Source: JBKHYJ01 sp046565505 (lineage in GTDB: Bacteria; Acidobacteriota; Blastocatellia; UBA7656). Taken from it: a stretch of DNA of 64,000 bases. Every line of letters starts with the position of its first letter. Within the stretch, counting starts at the first letter, position 1. The notes below the pieces were generated by a model, which was not told where the DNA came from, ran no database searches, and worked only from the letters and a program-made list of their open reading frames with translations. The stretch covers positions 18,532 through 82,531 of the forward strand of contig JBKHYJ010000044.1 in NCBI GenBank assembly GCA_046565505.1, written 5' to 3'. This document shows positions 33,036 to 42,417 of the stretch, piece by piece. Position numbers and translations under genes: made by a program.

Positions 33036-33245
33036 TCGGCAGGTCCGCTCAGAAGGCCCCGTTGATAGCCTGGATGCCGAGCCTGATTTCTGATTCGACT
33101 TCTCACGCGCCCGACCGGACCGAAATAGCTTAGTATCAGTCGTCTGCCCCTCAGACAAGATTACTAATCCGCATCCCGGCTGTTCTGTCTATGCGAGGGC
33201 GCACACCCCTCACCTAAGCCGCGACGATGAAATCAAAATCGAGAT

Positions 33246-36200
33246 ATGATGATTGAAAATAACCACCCCTCACTCTTCCCCCTCGCCCGAAAAATAGTTC
33301 GCAGCACTTTACTCTCTCTCGCCTTCTGCTTCGCGTTGAGCGCGGCGGCGGCCGCACAGGCCTACCCGGCGGCATGGCCCAGTGACGCGACATTCGCCTC
33401 TTGCACGAAGCTCGGGGCGGCGATCAGGGATTTGAGGACCGACGCGAACGACCTAACTGATGGCGGCACGGGAGTAAACCCGGATTCGGCCGACACCTAC
33501 GATGGCGGCGCGAGGGGCAGCGCCGGGACCCTCACGACGGTTTACTATTATTACGACAGTACCAACCAGGTACTCTTTTTCAGGATGCGGCTGCTCGGAG
33601 ACCCGAGGCAGGGCGCCGGGCTTTCAAACGGCACGTGGAATGTAATCTTTGATACCGACGGGGACGGGTGGAAGGAATTCTTCATAGAGGTGAACGGCAA
33701 CAGCTCCCCGGACTTCATCAACATCTACTATGGCGACACGAACCAGCAGGACATACCGAACGGCTTCACCTGCGCGACCAACGGTCAGGGGAAAGTGTGG
33801 AATCAAGAGATAACGCTGGGCACGCATGTAAGGGTGACCGCGATCACCGGAGGCGGCTTCTTCCTCGACTACCAGGTCCCCCTGAGCGCGTTCAAGGATT
33901 GCAGCGGGACACAGTTGCTCGGCGAGAACACGCCGGTCCAATTCATCTTCACCACGTCGCAGACGACTCAGAACCCGATCCAGAAAGACCTCGTAGGCTC
34001 GGGGCAATACACGATGACTGACTCGAAGTTCCTCCCCTCTGCCGACATCACGCTGATCGGCGGGCTCGTCAGCCAGGTCCCGCTGGTCACCTCCTCAGCC
34101 CACACCTGCGGGGCGGGCACTAACTTCAGCCCCGTCACGCTCACGGCGACGGTGACGGATACGCTGGACGTTTCCGGCACGGGAGGCAGCGCGACGGTGG
34201 TCGATACGATCTCTAACGTGACATTCTTCTACCGCCGGGATGGCTCTAACACTTGGACTCAGATCGCCAGCCCCGTTACCAGCCCCGTCTCCGGCACCCT
34301 CAACAAGTGGTCCGTATCCTGGAATACCAACTCGCTCGTCGCCGACACGTATTGGATTAAAGTGGTCGTCACGGACAGTCAGGGCAACGTCGCCACCGAT
34401 ACGGTGCATGGGGTGAACCTCATAAATTGCAACAGCGTCACGTACGTGGACCTGGTGTCGTTCGGCGCGACCGCCGACGAGAGCGGTCAAGTGCTTCTCC
34501 AGTGGAAGACAGGTTATGAAATAAACAACCTGGGGTTCAACATATACCGCGAAGTCGCGGGCAAGCGCGCGCGCATCAACCCTTCTATTCTGGCCGGCTC
34601 GGCTTTGCTCGCGGGCAAGGCCGAGCTCACGGCCGGGCAGTCTTACGCATGGGCGGACAGGCTGCCCGGCGGGAAGGAGTTCGCGCAGTACTGGCTAGAG
34701 GACGTAGACCTGAAGGGCAAGGCCACGCTTCACGGGCCGATCTCTCCCGTGGCCGGCAAGCTCACCGCGCAGGCGCAGGCGCTAACGTTGAGCAGGCTGA
34801 GCAGCGCCTCGCCGACGGGCGGGCCGCGCCCGTCGGAGCAGCAAACCGTAAGCGTGCCCGCAGCCGAATCCGGGGGCCGCGCACGCTCTGTGGTGTCGGC
34901 CGCGAGCGGAAATGGCATCGAGACTCAGTGGGACATCGCCTCGCAGGCGGGCGTCAAGCTGATGGTCCGAGGGAGCGGGTGGTATAGAGTTAATCAGCCC
35001 GACCTCGCCGCCGCGGGCCTTGACGTATGGCGCGATTCCCGCTTCCTACAGCTTTACGCGGATGGCGAAGAGATTCCCATCGTGGTCAACGGGGGGCGAA
35101 ACGGGCGGCTTGAGCCCGCCGACTCTATCGAGTTTTATGGGACGGGGCTCGACACACCTTCGACGGACCTGCACACTTATTATCTCCTGTATGGCAGGCA
35201 GGCGGGGCGACGCATCAGCCAGGCGCCGGCCATCTCCGCAGCGCAGGGCCGCGCACGGAGCTTCCCCATCACGATAGAGCGTAAGGAGCGGTCCGTTTAT
35301 TTCATAACACTGAAGAACGGGGACGCGGACAACTGGTTCGGGCCCATCATTACGTCCGAGCCCGTCGAGCAGCCTCTAACGGTCAAGCGTATGGACCGCG
35401 ACGCCACCGGCGCGGCGATGCTGGAAGTCGCGATTCAGGGCGTCACCTCCGCCGACTCGCCGGCGACCCATGTTGTAAAGGCGACGCTGAACGGGGTCGA
35501 GGTGGGCACGCTAAACTTTGATGGCGAGGCGCGTCACTTGGGCCATATGAGAGTCCCGAACGGCGTCCTGCGGGACGGTGAGAACACCTTGAGCTTGCAG
35601 GCTCAAGCGGGTGAGATGGACATAAGCGTGCTTGATTACGTTCGACTCACCTACGCTCACACTTACATGGCCGATGACAGCAGGCTGCTGTTCACCCTGG
35701 AGGGGGGCGAGGCGGTAAAGGTAGGGGGTTTCAACGACGGCAAGGTCAGAGTCCTTGACATCACGGACGCGGCCGCGCCGCAAGAAATCCGTGGGTCTGT
35801 GGAAGCCAGGGAAACGGATTACGCCGTGACCGTAGCGAGCCCCGAAGCGGGGCAGCGAACTCTGCTCGCCCTTACGCCCGAGCAGAGCCTGCGACCTGAA
35901 GCGATCATCGCGAACCAACCTTCCTCATGGAATCGCGCCAGCCAGGGCGCCGACCTGCTCATCATCTCCCACGGCAGCTTCATCGCGGGCCTCGAACCGC
36001 TCAAGCGCCTGAGAAAAACACAGGGCTATCAGGTGTCGGTCGTGGACGTGGAAGACATCTATGACGAGTTCGGCTATGGCGCGCGGAGCCCCGAGGCGAT
36101 AAGAGATTTCCTCGCACGGGCTAGGTCGAGTTGGAGGAGGCCGCCCCGGTTCGTGTTGTTCTTAGGGGACGCCAGCTTCGACCCCAAAAATCATTTAAGG

Positions 36201-36974
36201 CTGGGCGACTGGGACCTCGTGCCGACGAAGCTCATCGAGACTGCTCAAATGGAGACGGCAAGCGACGACTGGCTGGCGGACTTCAACGCGGACGGGGTGC
36301 CTGATATGGCAGTGGGGCGACTGCCCGCCCGTACCCCGCAAGAGGCGGCGGTCATGGTCGGTAAGGTCGTGAGCTACGAGCAGTCCGGCAGGCCGGAGGG
36401 CGTCTTGCTGGTCGCGGACAAGAATGACGGCTTCGACTTTGAGAGGGTGAGCGCGGGAGTCAAGAGCTTGATCCCGGCGGGCGTACCCGTGCGCGAAGTG
36501 CTCAGGAGCCAGTTGGACGACGCGGCGGCGGGCCGCCAAACCGTCGAAGGCATAAACAGGGGCCCCAGGGTTGTAAACTACCTCGGGCATGGGTCCGTCC
36601 AACTGTGGAGGGGCAACCTGCTCACGTCGTCGGACGCGGCGGCTCTGACCAACGGCGAAGGGCTGTCGCTGGTCGTGTCAATGACGTGCTTGAACGGCTT
36701 CTACCACGACCCTTATCTAGAGAGCCTCGCCGAGTCATTGATTAAATCAGAGCATGGCGGGGCGGTGGCGGTGTGGGCCTCGTCCACCCTGACGGGGCCG
36801 TCTTCCCAGTCGTTAATGAACCGGGAGGTCATCAGGCAAATATTCTCCGCAGACTCGAAAGGGCGCGGGCTCACAATAGGCGAAGCCACGGCGCGGGCGA
36901 AAGCTGCCGTAGCCGACGCCGACGTGCGCCGGAGCTGGATACTCTTCGGCGACCCCACGACAAGGCTGAAGTAG
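33246..36974 (+). CDS. Secreted gingipain-type (C25) cysteine peptidase
   Basis: A 1242-residue exported protein. The signal peptide covers about residues 1-38 (hydrophobic LLSLAFCFALSAAAAAQA). Then come a beta-rich domain with Asp-rich strands (TDGDGWKEFFIEVNG), an Ig-like segment near 280-390, and a C-terminal C25 peptidase domain from about 880. That domain has FVLFLGDASFDPKNH, the catalytic His1115 in NYLGHGSVQLW and Cys1148 in VVSMTCLNGFYHD. The protein ends directly after the peptidase domain in FGDPTTRLK, with no visible sorting tail. It likely cleaves extracellular proteins; specificity unknown. The upstream beta domain may bind carbohydrate or membrane. Confidence 0.88.
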   Translation: MMIENNHPSLFPLARKIVRSTLLSLAFCFALSAAAAAQAYPAAWPSDATFASCTKLGAAIRDLRTDANDLTDGGTGVNPDSADTYDGGARGSAGTLTTVYYYYDSTNQVLFFRMRLLGDPRQGAGLSNGTWNVIFDTDGDGWKEFFIEVNGNSSPDFINIYYGDTNQQDIPNGFTCATNGQGKVWNQEITLGTHVRVTAITGGGFFLDYQVPLSAFKDCSGTQLLGENTPVQFIFTTSQTTQNPIQKDLVGSGQYTMTDSKFLPSADITLIGGLVSQVPLVTSSAHTCGAGTNFSPVTLTATVTDTLDVSGTGGSATVVDTISNVTFFYRRDGSNTWTQIASPVTSPVSGTLNKWSVSWNTNSLVADTYWIKVVVTDSQGNVATDTVHGVNLINCNSVTYVDLVSFGATADESGQVLLQWKTGYEINNLGFNIYREVAGKRARINPSILAGSALLAGKAELTAGQSYAWADRLPGGKEFAQYWLEDVDLKGKATLHGPISPVAGKLTAQAQALTLSRLSSASPTGGPRPSEQQTVSVPAAESGGRARSVVSAASGNGIETQWDIASQAGVKLMVRGSGWYRVNQPDLAAAGLDVWRDSRFLQLYADGEEIPIVVNGGRNGRLEPADSIEFYGTGLDTPSTDLHTYYLLYGRQAGRRISQAPAISAAQGRARSFPITIERKERSVYFITLKNGDADNWFGPIITSEPVEQPLTVKRMDRDATGAAMLEVAIQGVTSADSPATHVVKATLNGVEVGTLNFDGEARHLGHMRVPNGVLRDGENTLSLQAQAGEMDISVLDYVRLTYAHTYMADDSRLLFTLEGGEAVKVGGFNDGKVRVLDITDAAAPQEIRGSVEARETDYAVTVASPEAGQRTLLALTPEQSLRPEAIIANQPSSWNRASQGADLLIISHGSFIAGLEPLKRLRKTQGYQVSVVDVEDIYDEFGYGARSPEAIRDFLARARSSWRRPPRFVLFLGDASFDPKNHLRLGDWDLVPTKLIETAQMETASDDWLADFNADGVPDMAVGRLPARTPQEAAVMVGKVVSYEQSGRPEGVLLVADKNDGFDFERVSAGVKSLIPAGVPVREVLRSQLDDAAAGRQTVEGINRGPRVVNYLGHGSVQLWRGNLLTSSDAAALTNGEGLSLVVSMTCLNGFYHDPYLESLAESLIKSEHGGAVAVWASSTLTGPSSQSLMNREVIRQIFSADSKGRGLTIGEATARAKAAVADADVRRSWILFGDPTTRLK

Positions 36975-36985
36975 TAACGGGATGG

Positions 36986-37015
36986 GGGCCTCTTTTAACC
37001 TTGAGGCCCTTCTAA
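36986..37015 (+). terminator. Possible intrinsic terminator of the C25 peptidase gene
   Basis: GGGCCTC (36986-36992) pairs perfectly with GAGGCCC (37003-37009) around a 10-base loop and is followed on the plus strand by TTCTAATTCT, a weak T-rich tail. On the minus strand there is no T-run, so it would serve only the peptidase gene. It overlaps the 3' end of the convergent methyltransferase gene. Confidence 0.4.
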
Positions 37016-37656
37016 TTCTCCATGCGCTTCCAGGCAAGCATGATCCCGTCGCGGATCGTCAGGCAGACGTTTTCGACGCGCGGGTCCTGCTGCACGCGGG
37101 TATTGAAAGCGACGATTGCGCGGGTGGCTTCGTCCCGCGGGTCAAGCACTCTGCCGCTCCACAAGACGTTATCGGCGACGAACAGGCCGCCCGGCCTGAC
37201 CAGGTCGAAACACGCCTCGTAGTAATTCACGTAGTTTTCCTTGTCGGCGTCTATGAAAACCATGTCGATTGGCTCTGTCAGGCTCGTCACGGTTTCGAGC
37301 GCGGGGCCCATGCGCACTTCGATCTTGTGGCCGTGGGGGCTCTCCGCGAAGTAGCGGCGGGCGATCCGCTCGGCCTCCGGGTCAACGTCGCAAGTGATGA
37401 GGCGGCCATCCTCGGGCAACCCTTCGGCCATCATCAGCGCGCTGTAGCCCGTAAACATGCCTATCTCTAACACGCGCCGGGCGCCGGTCAGGTGGACGAG
37501 CATCTTCAGGAAGCGGCCCTCGATCCGGCCGACCTGCATCTCGGGATATTTCATGTCCCGGAACGTCTCTTCCCTGAGGCGCTCGAAGAGGTCCGCCGCA
37601 GGCTTCGTATGATCGTGCGCGTACTGCTCGACTGCTTCGTCTATGAAAGATTCCAT
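37012..37656 (-). CDS. Class I O-methyltransferase, CCoAOMT-like
   Basis: A 214-residue SAM-dependent O-methyltransferase of the caffeoyl-CoA/catechol type. Motif I is RRVLEIGMFTGYSALMMAEG, then GRLITCDVDPEAERIARRYF, the metal-binding IDMVFIDADKENYVNYYEAC, and DNVLWSGRVLDP. The start is the ATG at 37656 with AGGAGGG upstream. These enzymes need a divalent metal and methylate catechol-like or flexible small substrates; the bacterial substrate is unknown. It converges on the C25 peptidase gene and is separated from the S9 peptidase gene by about 150 bp, so it is probably a single-gene unit. Confidence 0.9.
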   Translation of the reverse strand: MESFIDEAVEQYAHDHTKPAADLFERLREETFRDMKYPEMQVGRIEGRFLKMLVHLTGARRVLEIGMFTGYSALMMAEGLPEDGRLITCDVDPEAERIARRYFAESPHGHKIEVRMGPALETVTSLTEPIDMVFIDADKENYVNYYEACFDLVRPGGLFVADNVLWSGRVLDPRDEATRAIVAFNTRVQQDPRVENVCLTIRDGIMLAWKRMEN

Positions 37657-37804
37657 TAACACACCCTCCTGCCTCTGAGCTTGACCGGGCGGGGCGAATC
37701 AATTCGCCCGCTTCGCCCCGCCATGCAACTACTTCTTTCCGCCGGCGTCCGCCCGCGCCCGCCTCCGGCGCGAACTCCGGCTATTTATTTTAACCCTGCC
37801 CACT

Positions 37805-40756
37805 CTAATTCTGCGCCTTCTCTGCGGCGGCGGCCGTCGACCTGTACTTTTCTTTCTCTTTCTCCCTTTGCAGGTACGGGATTCCCTTCTCCATCCATTC
37901 GGGCTTGGGCGCGCCTTTCAGGTAGTGGTCGAAGAATTGCTGCAACCGCATGGTGTAATCTTTCTGGTTGGCGCGCCTGCGAAGGCCGTGCGGCTCGCCG
38001 TTGTAGTTGAACATGTAGACTTCTTTGCCCAGCCGGCGCAGCGCCAGGAAGTACTCAATGCCCTGATACCACGGCACGGCGTCATCATTGTCGTTGTGGA
38101 GCATGAGCAGCGGCGTCCGCACCTGATTGGCTCTGAAGACGGGAGAGTTCTCTAAAAACAGCATCGGCGCTTCCCACAGATTCCCGCCGATGCGGCTCTG
38201 CGAGTGCTCGTACTGGAACTGCCTGGGCAGGCCCGTCCCCCACCGAATCCCGCTGTAGGCGCTCGTCATGTTGGCGACGGGAGCCCCGGCCGCGGCCGCC
38301 TTGAACCTCGTCGTCTGCGTTATCATGTAAGCTATCTGATACCCGCCCCAGCTGTGCCCCTGTATGCCTATGGCGCCCTCGTCGACGAAGCCCTTGTCGG
38401 CGACCGCCTGGATGGCCGGCAGCACGCACTTGAGCGCGCTCTGGCCCGGGTGGCCTATCGTGTAGACGATGTCAGGCATGAAGACCAGGTAGCCGTTGCT
38501 CGCGTAATAAGAGGCGTTGATGCTGTGGCCGGGCTTCGGGTCCACGAACCGATTTAGCCCTTCCGAAAGCGTCTCGTAGATGTAGACGATCATCGGGTAC
38601 TTCTTGCCGGGGTCGAAGTTCGCGGGCTTAATCAGCAAGCCGCTCAAGGCCACCCCGTCCAGGTTCTTATACCTGACAAGCTCTGCGGTCCCCCAGAGCA
38701 GCCCATCCTTCTGCGGGTTCGCGTCGCTCACCTTCTTCATCTGCCGGAAGTCGGGCCCGGCGACGAGCAGGTCCGGGAACTCGCTGAAGGTCGAAGCCGT
38801 GAGCAAGTAAACGTCCACGTCTTTCGCCTTCGACGGCGGGCCGAAAAGCTTCGCCGCCATTAACAGCTTCTCGGGCATGCCGCCATCCACCCTGTCCCGG
38901 TAAAAGCCCGAATCCCGCGTCCATTCGTTCTCCGCCCTGAGCAGCATCGGCGCGGCCGGGTCTATCGCCTTCTCCTGCGGGTCGAGCTTCACGTAGCGGA
39001 ATTGAATCTTCTCTTTGCGCCCGACCCCGTCGGTCAGGTTCTTCGCCCCGCCACCATCGGGCGCGACCTGCCATATGTCGTAGCGGTCATAAACGAGGAC
39101 GTACCTCTCGTCGGCGGTCCACCCCGCCGTGCCATAAGCGGGCGGCGTGCTGGGCGAGTCATGCTCTTCGTCGGAGAGCTTCACGCCCAAGCCCGCGGTC
39201 AGGTTTGTGACTTTGCCCGACGGCACGGAGACAGTGTTCCAGTCCTTGCCGTCGTAAAAGAGCGCGTACCTGCCCGATGGAGACCACGTGGGGCTCCACT
39301 GCTGTTTCTTCAGGATGGGCCTGCGGCTGCCGTCCATCGTGTTGACCAGGAAGTTATCGGAGTAGTCCGTGTCGTACCCGACAAGTATCCTGTACTGGCG
39401 GTCGTCGGACCCTATGGCCCAGCGGCCATCGCTCGACGGGACTATCCTCTCCATCGTCCCGTCGGCCAACTGGACGAATTTCTTCTCTCTCAGGTGATAG
39501 ACGGCCCTGAACGACCTGTTGCGGTCCTGCTCGGCCCGCACCTTCTGCATGGGCTGTATGTAATCATCTTTCCAGTGCCACAAATCGGCCGTCACTTTAT
39601 CGTCGGCGGCCGCCCCTTCGTCGTCCCGCTCCGGCTCGGGCGCGGGGATTACGCCGAAGAACACGCGCGCGCCATCGAGCGAAAAGGCGAGGTCGCCTTT
39701 ATCGCTTATGACCATGCCGGGGCGAAAGTCAGGCGTGGAGCTTGAGACCAGGTCGGTCGCCCGGGCGGCCTTGCGGTCCCAGTGGTACAGCCTGAACTTC
39801 GGCCGCGCTGCCGCCGAATCGTCGCGGTCCGTGACGAAGGCGAGTTGGGTCTGCTTCTCGTCCCAGGTCAGCTTCGCGTATTTGCCCTTGCCGGCGGCGA
39901 GCGGCGCGGGGGGCCCGGCGGCCCCGGGTGTGACCGCGTACACGCCGTTCGTCTCTTCTTGCTTTGAATAGACCGCGTAGACCAGGCTCCTGCCATCTTT
40001 GCTTACGGTGTACTCCAGCACGTCCCTGAACGTGCGGTCGCTCTTGTCGGCGAGGTTACGCAGCACGAGGTCGCTGCCGTACTCTTTCTTCTTCTTCCTC
40101 TCCGCGGGGGCCGCGTCCGCCTCCGGCGTTCTTTCGTCCCCCTTCTCCTCAGGCTTCGCGGCGTCCCTCTCGGGCTCAAGCAGGTATGCGACGAAGCCCG
40201 CGCCCTCTTCGGGCACTTTGAAATTCTTCACGCGCTCGACGCGCGTCACCTCGCCGGTCGAGAGGTCCATGATGCCCATCGCATTTTTCGGCATGTCTTC
40301 GGGCTTCTTCTTCGCCCTCCTTGCCCTTTCGGTCTCGGCCTTCGCGGGGAGTATCTGAAAGATCACGAAGCGGGAGTCGGAGGTGAAGACGGGCCGCCCG
40401 CCGAATTGAGCGGGGCCCGCCTGAGGGGGGCCCACAGGAGGCTCCGCCGCCGGGTTGGGAGGAGGCGGGTTCACAGGTTGCGCGCCCCTCGTGTGACGCC
40501 ACTCCGCGCCAGTCGCGAGGTTGCGCACGACGACCTCGCCGTCGCCATCCTGAGGGACCAGGGCGTACGCGAGGAGCTTCCCGTCGCGCGAGAGGGTCTG
40601 CCCCTGGATGCTCCGCCAACTGTCGTAGTCCGCATGGGTCAAAGGCCTCTTCCGCGCGGCCTGCTGCGCCAGCGCGGTCGAGGGTAGGAAGAGGGCTAAT
40701 ACGAACAGCGCGATAATTTTCTTGCGCGGAGCCGCCGGGGGCGAACCATAACTCAT
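37805..40756 (-). CDS. Exported S9-family prolyl oligopeptidase-like peptidase
   Basis: A 983-residue serine peptidase. The signal peptide is visible as KKIIALFVLALFLPSTALAQ. A long beta-propeller follows, with repeated strands such as WSPTWSPSGRYALFYDGKDW and a charged insert rich in Glu/Lys/Pro. The C-terminal alpha/beta hydrolase domain has the nucleophile elbow GHSWGG with Ser802, the Asp region HNDNDDAVPW, and the His in GEPHGLRR. The start ATG at 40756 has AAGGAG at the right distance. It likely trims oligopeptides in the periplasm or outside the cell. Long inserted low-complexity strings are unusual for the family. Confidence 0.93.
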   Translation of the reverse strand: MSYGSPPAAPRKKIIALFVLALFLPSTALAQQAARKRPLTHADYDSWRSIQGQTLSRDGKLLAYALVPQDGDGEVVVRNLATGAEWRHTRGAQPVNPPPPNPAAEPPVGPPQAGPAQFGGRPVFTSDSRFVIFQILPAKAETERARRAKKKPEDMPKNAMGIMDLSTGEVTRVERVKNFKVPEEGAGFVAYLLEPERDAAKPEEKGDERTPEADAAPAERKKKKEYGSDLVLRNLADKSDRTFRDVLEYTVSKDGRSLVYAVYSKQEETNGVYAVTPGAAGPPAPLAAGKGKYAKLTWDEKQTQLAFVTDRDDSAAARPKFRLYHWDRKAARATDLVSSSTPDFRPGMVISDKGDLAFSLDGARVFFGVIPAPEPERDDEGAAADDKVTADLWHWKDDYIQPMQKVRAEQDRNRSFRAVYHLREKKFVQLADGTMERIVPSSDGRWAIGSDDRQYRILVGYDTDYSDNFLVNTMDGSRRPILKKQQWSPTWSPSGRYALFYDGKDWNTVSVPSGKVTNLTAGLGVKLSDEEHDSPSTPPAYGTAGWTADERYVLVYDRYDIWQVAPDGGGAKNLTDGVGRKEKIQFRYVKLDPQEKAIDPAAPMLLRAENEWTRDSGFYRDRVDGGMPEKLLMAAKLFGPPSKAKDVDVYLLTASTFSEFPDLLVAGPDFRQMKKVSDANPQKDGLLWGTAELVRYKNLDGVALSGLLIKPANFDPGKKYPMIVYIYETLSEGLNRFVDPKPGHSINASYYASNGYLVFMPDIVYTIGHPGQSALKCVLPAIQAVADKGFVDEGAIGIQGHSWGGYQIAYMITQTTRFKAAAAGAPVANMTSAYSGIRWGTGLPRQFQYEHSQSRIGGNLWEAPMLFLENSPVFRANQVRTPLLMLHNDNDDAVPWYQGIEYFLALRRLGKEVYMFNYNGEPHGLRRRANQKDYTMRLQQFFDHYLKGAPKPEWMEKGIPYLQREKEKEKYRSTAAAAEKAQN

Positions 40757-40914
40757 CACTATCACTCCTTAGCGCGACCTCATTGATGCGACGCTTAAAT
40801 TGTCTTGCTTGTAAAGAATCTACAGCGCGTGGGGATCAGCTCCACCGGACTTAAAACAATAAAGCAGCCCGCCGCATGCGTCCAGCCGGCCGCGAAAGGT
40901 GAGCACCGCGTTGT

Positions 40915-42417
40915 TCATCGGACCGGGCGGCCCCAATCCGTCTCTCTTCGCAAGACGGGCTTCAGCATCTTCCCGCCGGGGTTGCGCGGCACGGGGTCTT
41001 TGCGAATCACCACGTATTGCGGGACCTTGAAGTCCGCGAGGTGCTTGCGGGCGAACGATAGCAGGTCGTCCGCGTCTACCTCCCGGCCGGGCCGGGGGAC
41101 TATGACCGCGCCGACCTTCTCGCCCATCATCTCGTCGGGCACGCCCATGACGGCCACCTCGAATACCGCCGGGTGGGCGGCCAGCGCGTTCTCGACTTCG
41201 ACGCAGTAAACGTTCTCCCCGCCCCGGCAGATCATGTCTTTCTTGCGGTCCACGATCTGCACGAAACCGTCCTCGTCTATGCGCGCCATGTCGCCCGTGT
41301 GGAGCCACCCGTTGACGAAGGCTTCGGCCGTCGCCTCCGGCTTGTTCCAATACCCCTTGACCACGTTCGAGCCCCGCACGAGCAGCTCGCCCACGCCCGT
41401 CTCGGGGTCCGCCTCGAACAAATCGAGGTCGACGACGGGCGCGGCGAACCCGACCGTCTCGGGGCGCGCGCGGGCGTATTCGTGCGGGAGGAACGTGGCG
41501 ACCGACGACGTTTCCGTCAGGCCGAAGCCATTGCCGACCCGCGCGTTCGGGAACGCCTCCATGATCCTGGCCACGAGCTCCGGGGCGATTGGCGCGCCGC
41601 CATAAGAGACCCACCCCACCCCGGACGTGTCAAGCTCTTTGAAGTTCGGCTGGTTGATCGCGAACCAGTAGACGGCCGGGACCGACGTGAGCCGGTTGAT
41701 GCGCTCGTCGGCAATCGCTCTCAGAAAAGCCTGCACCTCAAACGCTGGCATGATGACGACGGTGTCGCCTTCTTCGCACGTCGGCAGCAATTGACTGTTG
41801 CAGCCCGTGACGTGAAAGAGCGGGACCGAGACCAGGTTTCGGATGCCTTCGTCGCCGCTGCGTTTGATGATGCGCCGGCAGGTCTCCGTGTTCGATAAGA
41901 AATTCTCGTGCGTCGTCATCGCGCCCTTCGGGAACCCGGTCGTGCCGCTAGTGTAGAATATGGCCGCCACGTCGCCCGGCGTCAGGTCTTCGACCGCGAA
42001 GGGGTCGCCGTCGGGCAGCGGCCGGCCCGGCAGGAATGAGAACGCCGAGCCGGAATCCTTGGTGACGTAATCGACCTCGGGCTCGCTGAACCGGGTGTTG
42101 ACAGGGACTACGATTGCGCCCGCCATCTGCGCGCCGAAAAAAGCCAGGCACCAGTCGAGTCCGTTGCCCAGTTGTATGGCTACGCGGTCGCCGCGATTTA
42201 TGCCGAGCCGCCTCAGCCCGCCCGCGACGCGCGCCGAGCGGTCCCAAAGCTGCCGGTAGCTGACCCGCCCGCCGCCTATCTCGACGATGGCTTCCTTGTC
42301 GGGCGATTTATCGACTGTGCCCCGCAGCATATCAACCAGTGAGTCCGGGCGGCCCTCGTAACGGGCGACCCCATCGGGCCCGCGACTTATCCCCGCGTAG
42401 TCGAACGGTCTTATCAT
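40915..42417 (-). CDS. AMP-binding acyl-CoA ligase
   Basis: A 500-residue ANL-superfamily adenylating enzyme. It has the P-loop-like IFYTSGTTGFPKGAMTTHEN, the aromatic-binding NGFGLTETS, the hinge motif GWLHTGDMARIDEDGFVQIV with DRKKDMICRGGENV, and the catalytic Lys in RNPGGKMLKP. It forms an acyl-adenylate and then an acyl-CoA from a carboxylic acid, ATP and CoA. Its start overlaps the stop of the phosphotriesterase-family gene (TGATG), so both are translated together. Medium- or long-chain or aryl acids are possible substrates; specificity not evident. Confidence 0.92.
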   Translation of the reverse strand: MIRPFDYAGISRGPDGVARYEGRPDSLVDMLRGTVDKSPDKEAIVEIGGGRVSYRQLWDRSARVAGGLRRLGINRGDRVAIQLGNGLDWCLAFFGAQMAGAIVVPVNTRFSEPEVDYVTKDSGSAFSFLPGRPLPDGDPFAVEDLTPGDVAAIFYTSGTTGFPKGAMTTHENFLSNTETCRRIIKRSGDEGIRNLVSVPLFHVTGCNSQLLPTCEEGDTVVIMPAFEVQAFLRAIADERINRLTSVPAVYWFAINQPNFKELDTSGVGWVSYGGAPIAPELVARIMEAFPNARVGNGFGLTETSSVATFLPHEYARARPETVGFAAPVVDLDLFEADPETGVGELLVRGSNVVKGYWNKPEATAEAFVNGWLHTGDMARIDEDGFVQIVDRKKDMICRGGENVYCVEVENALAAHPAVFEVAVMGVPDEMMGEKVGAVIVPRPGREVDADDLLSFARKHLADFKVPQYVVIRKDPVPRNPGGKMLKPVLRRETDWGRPVR

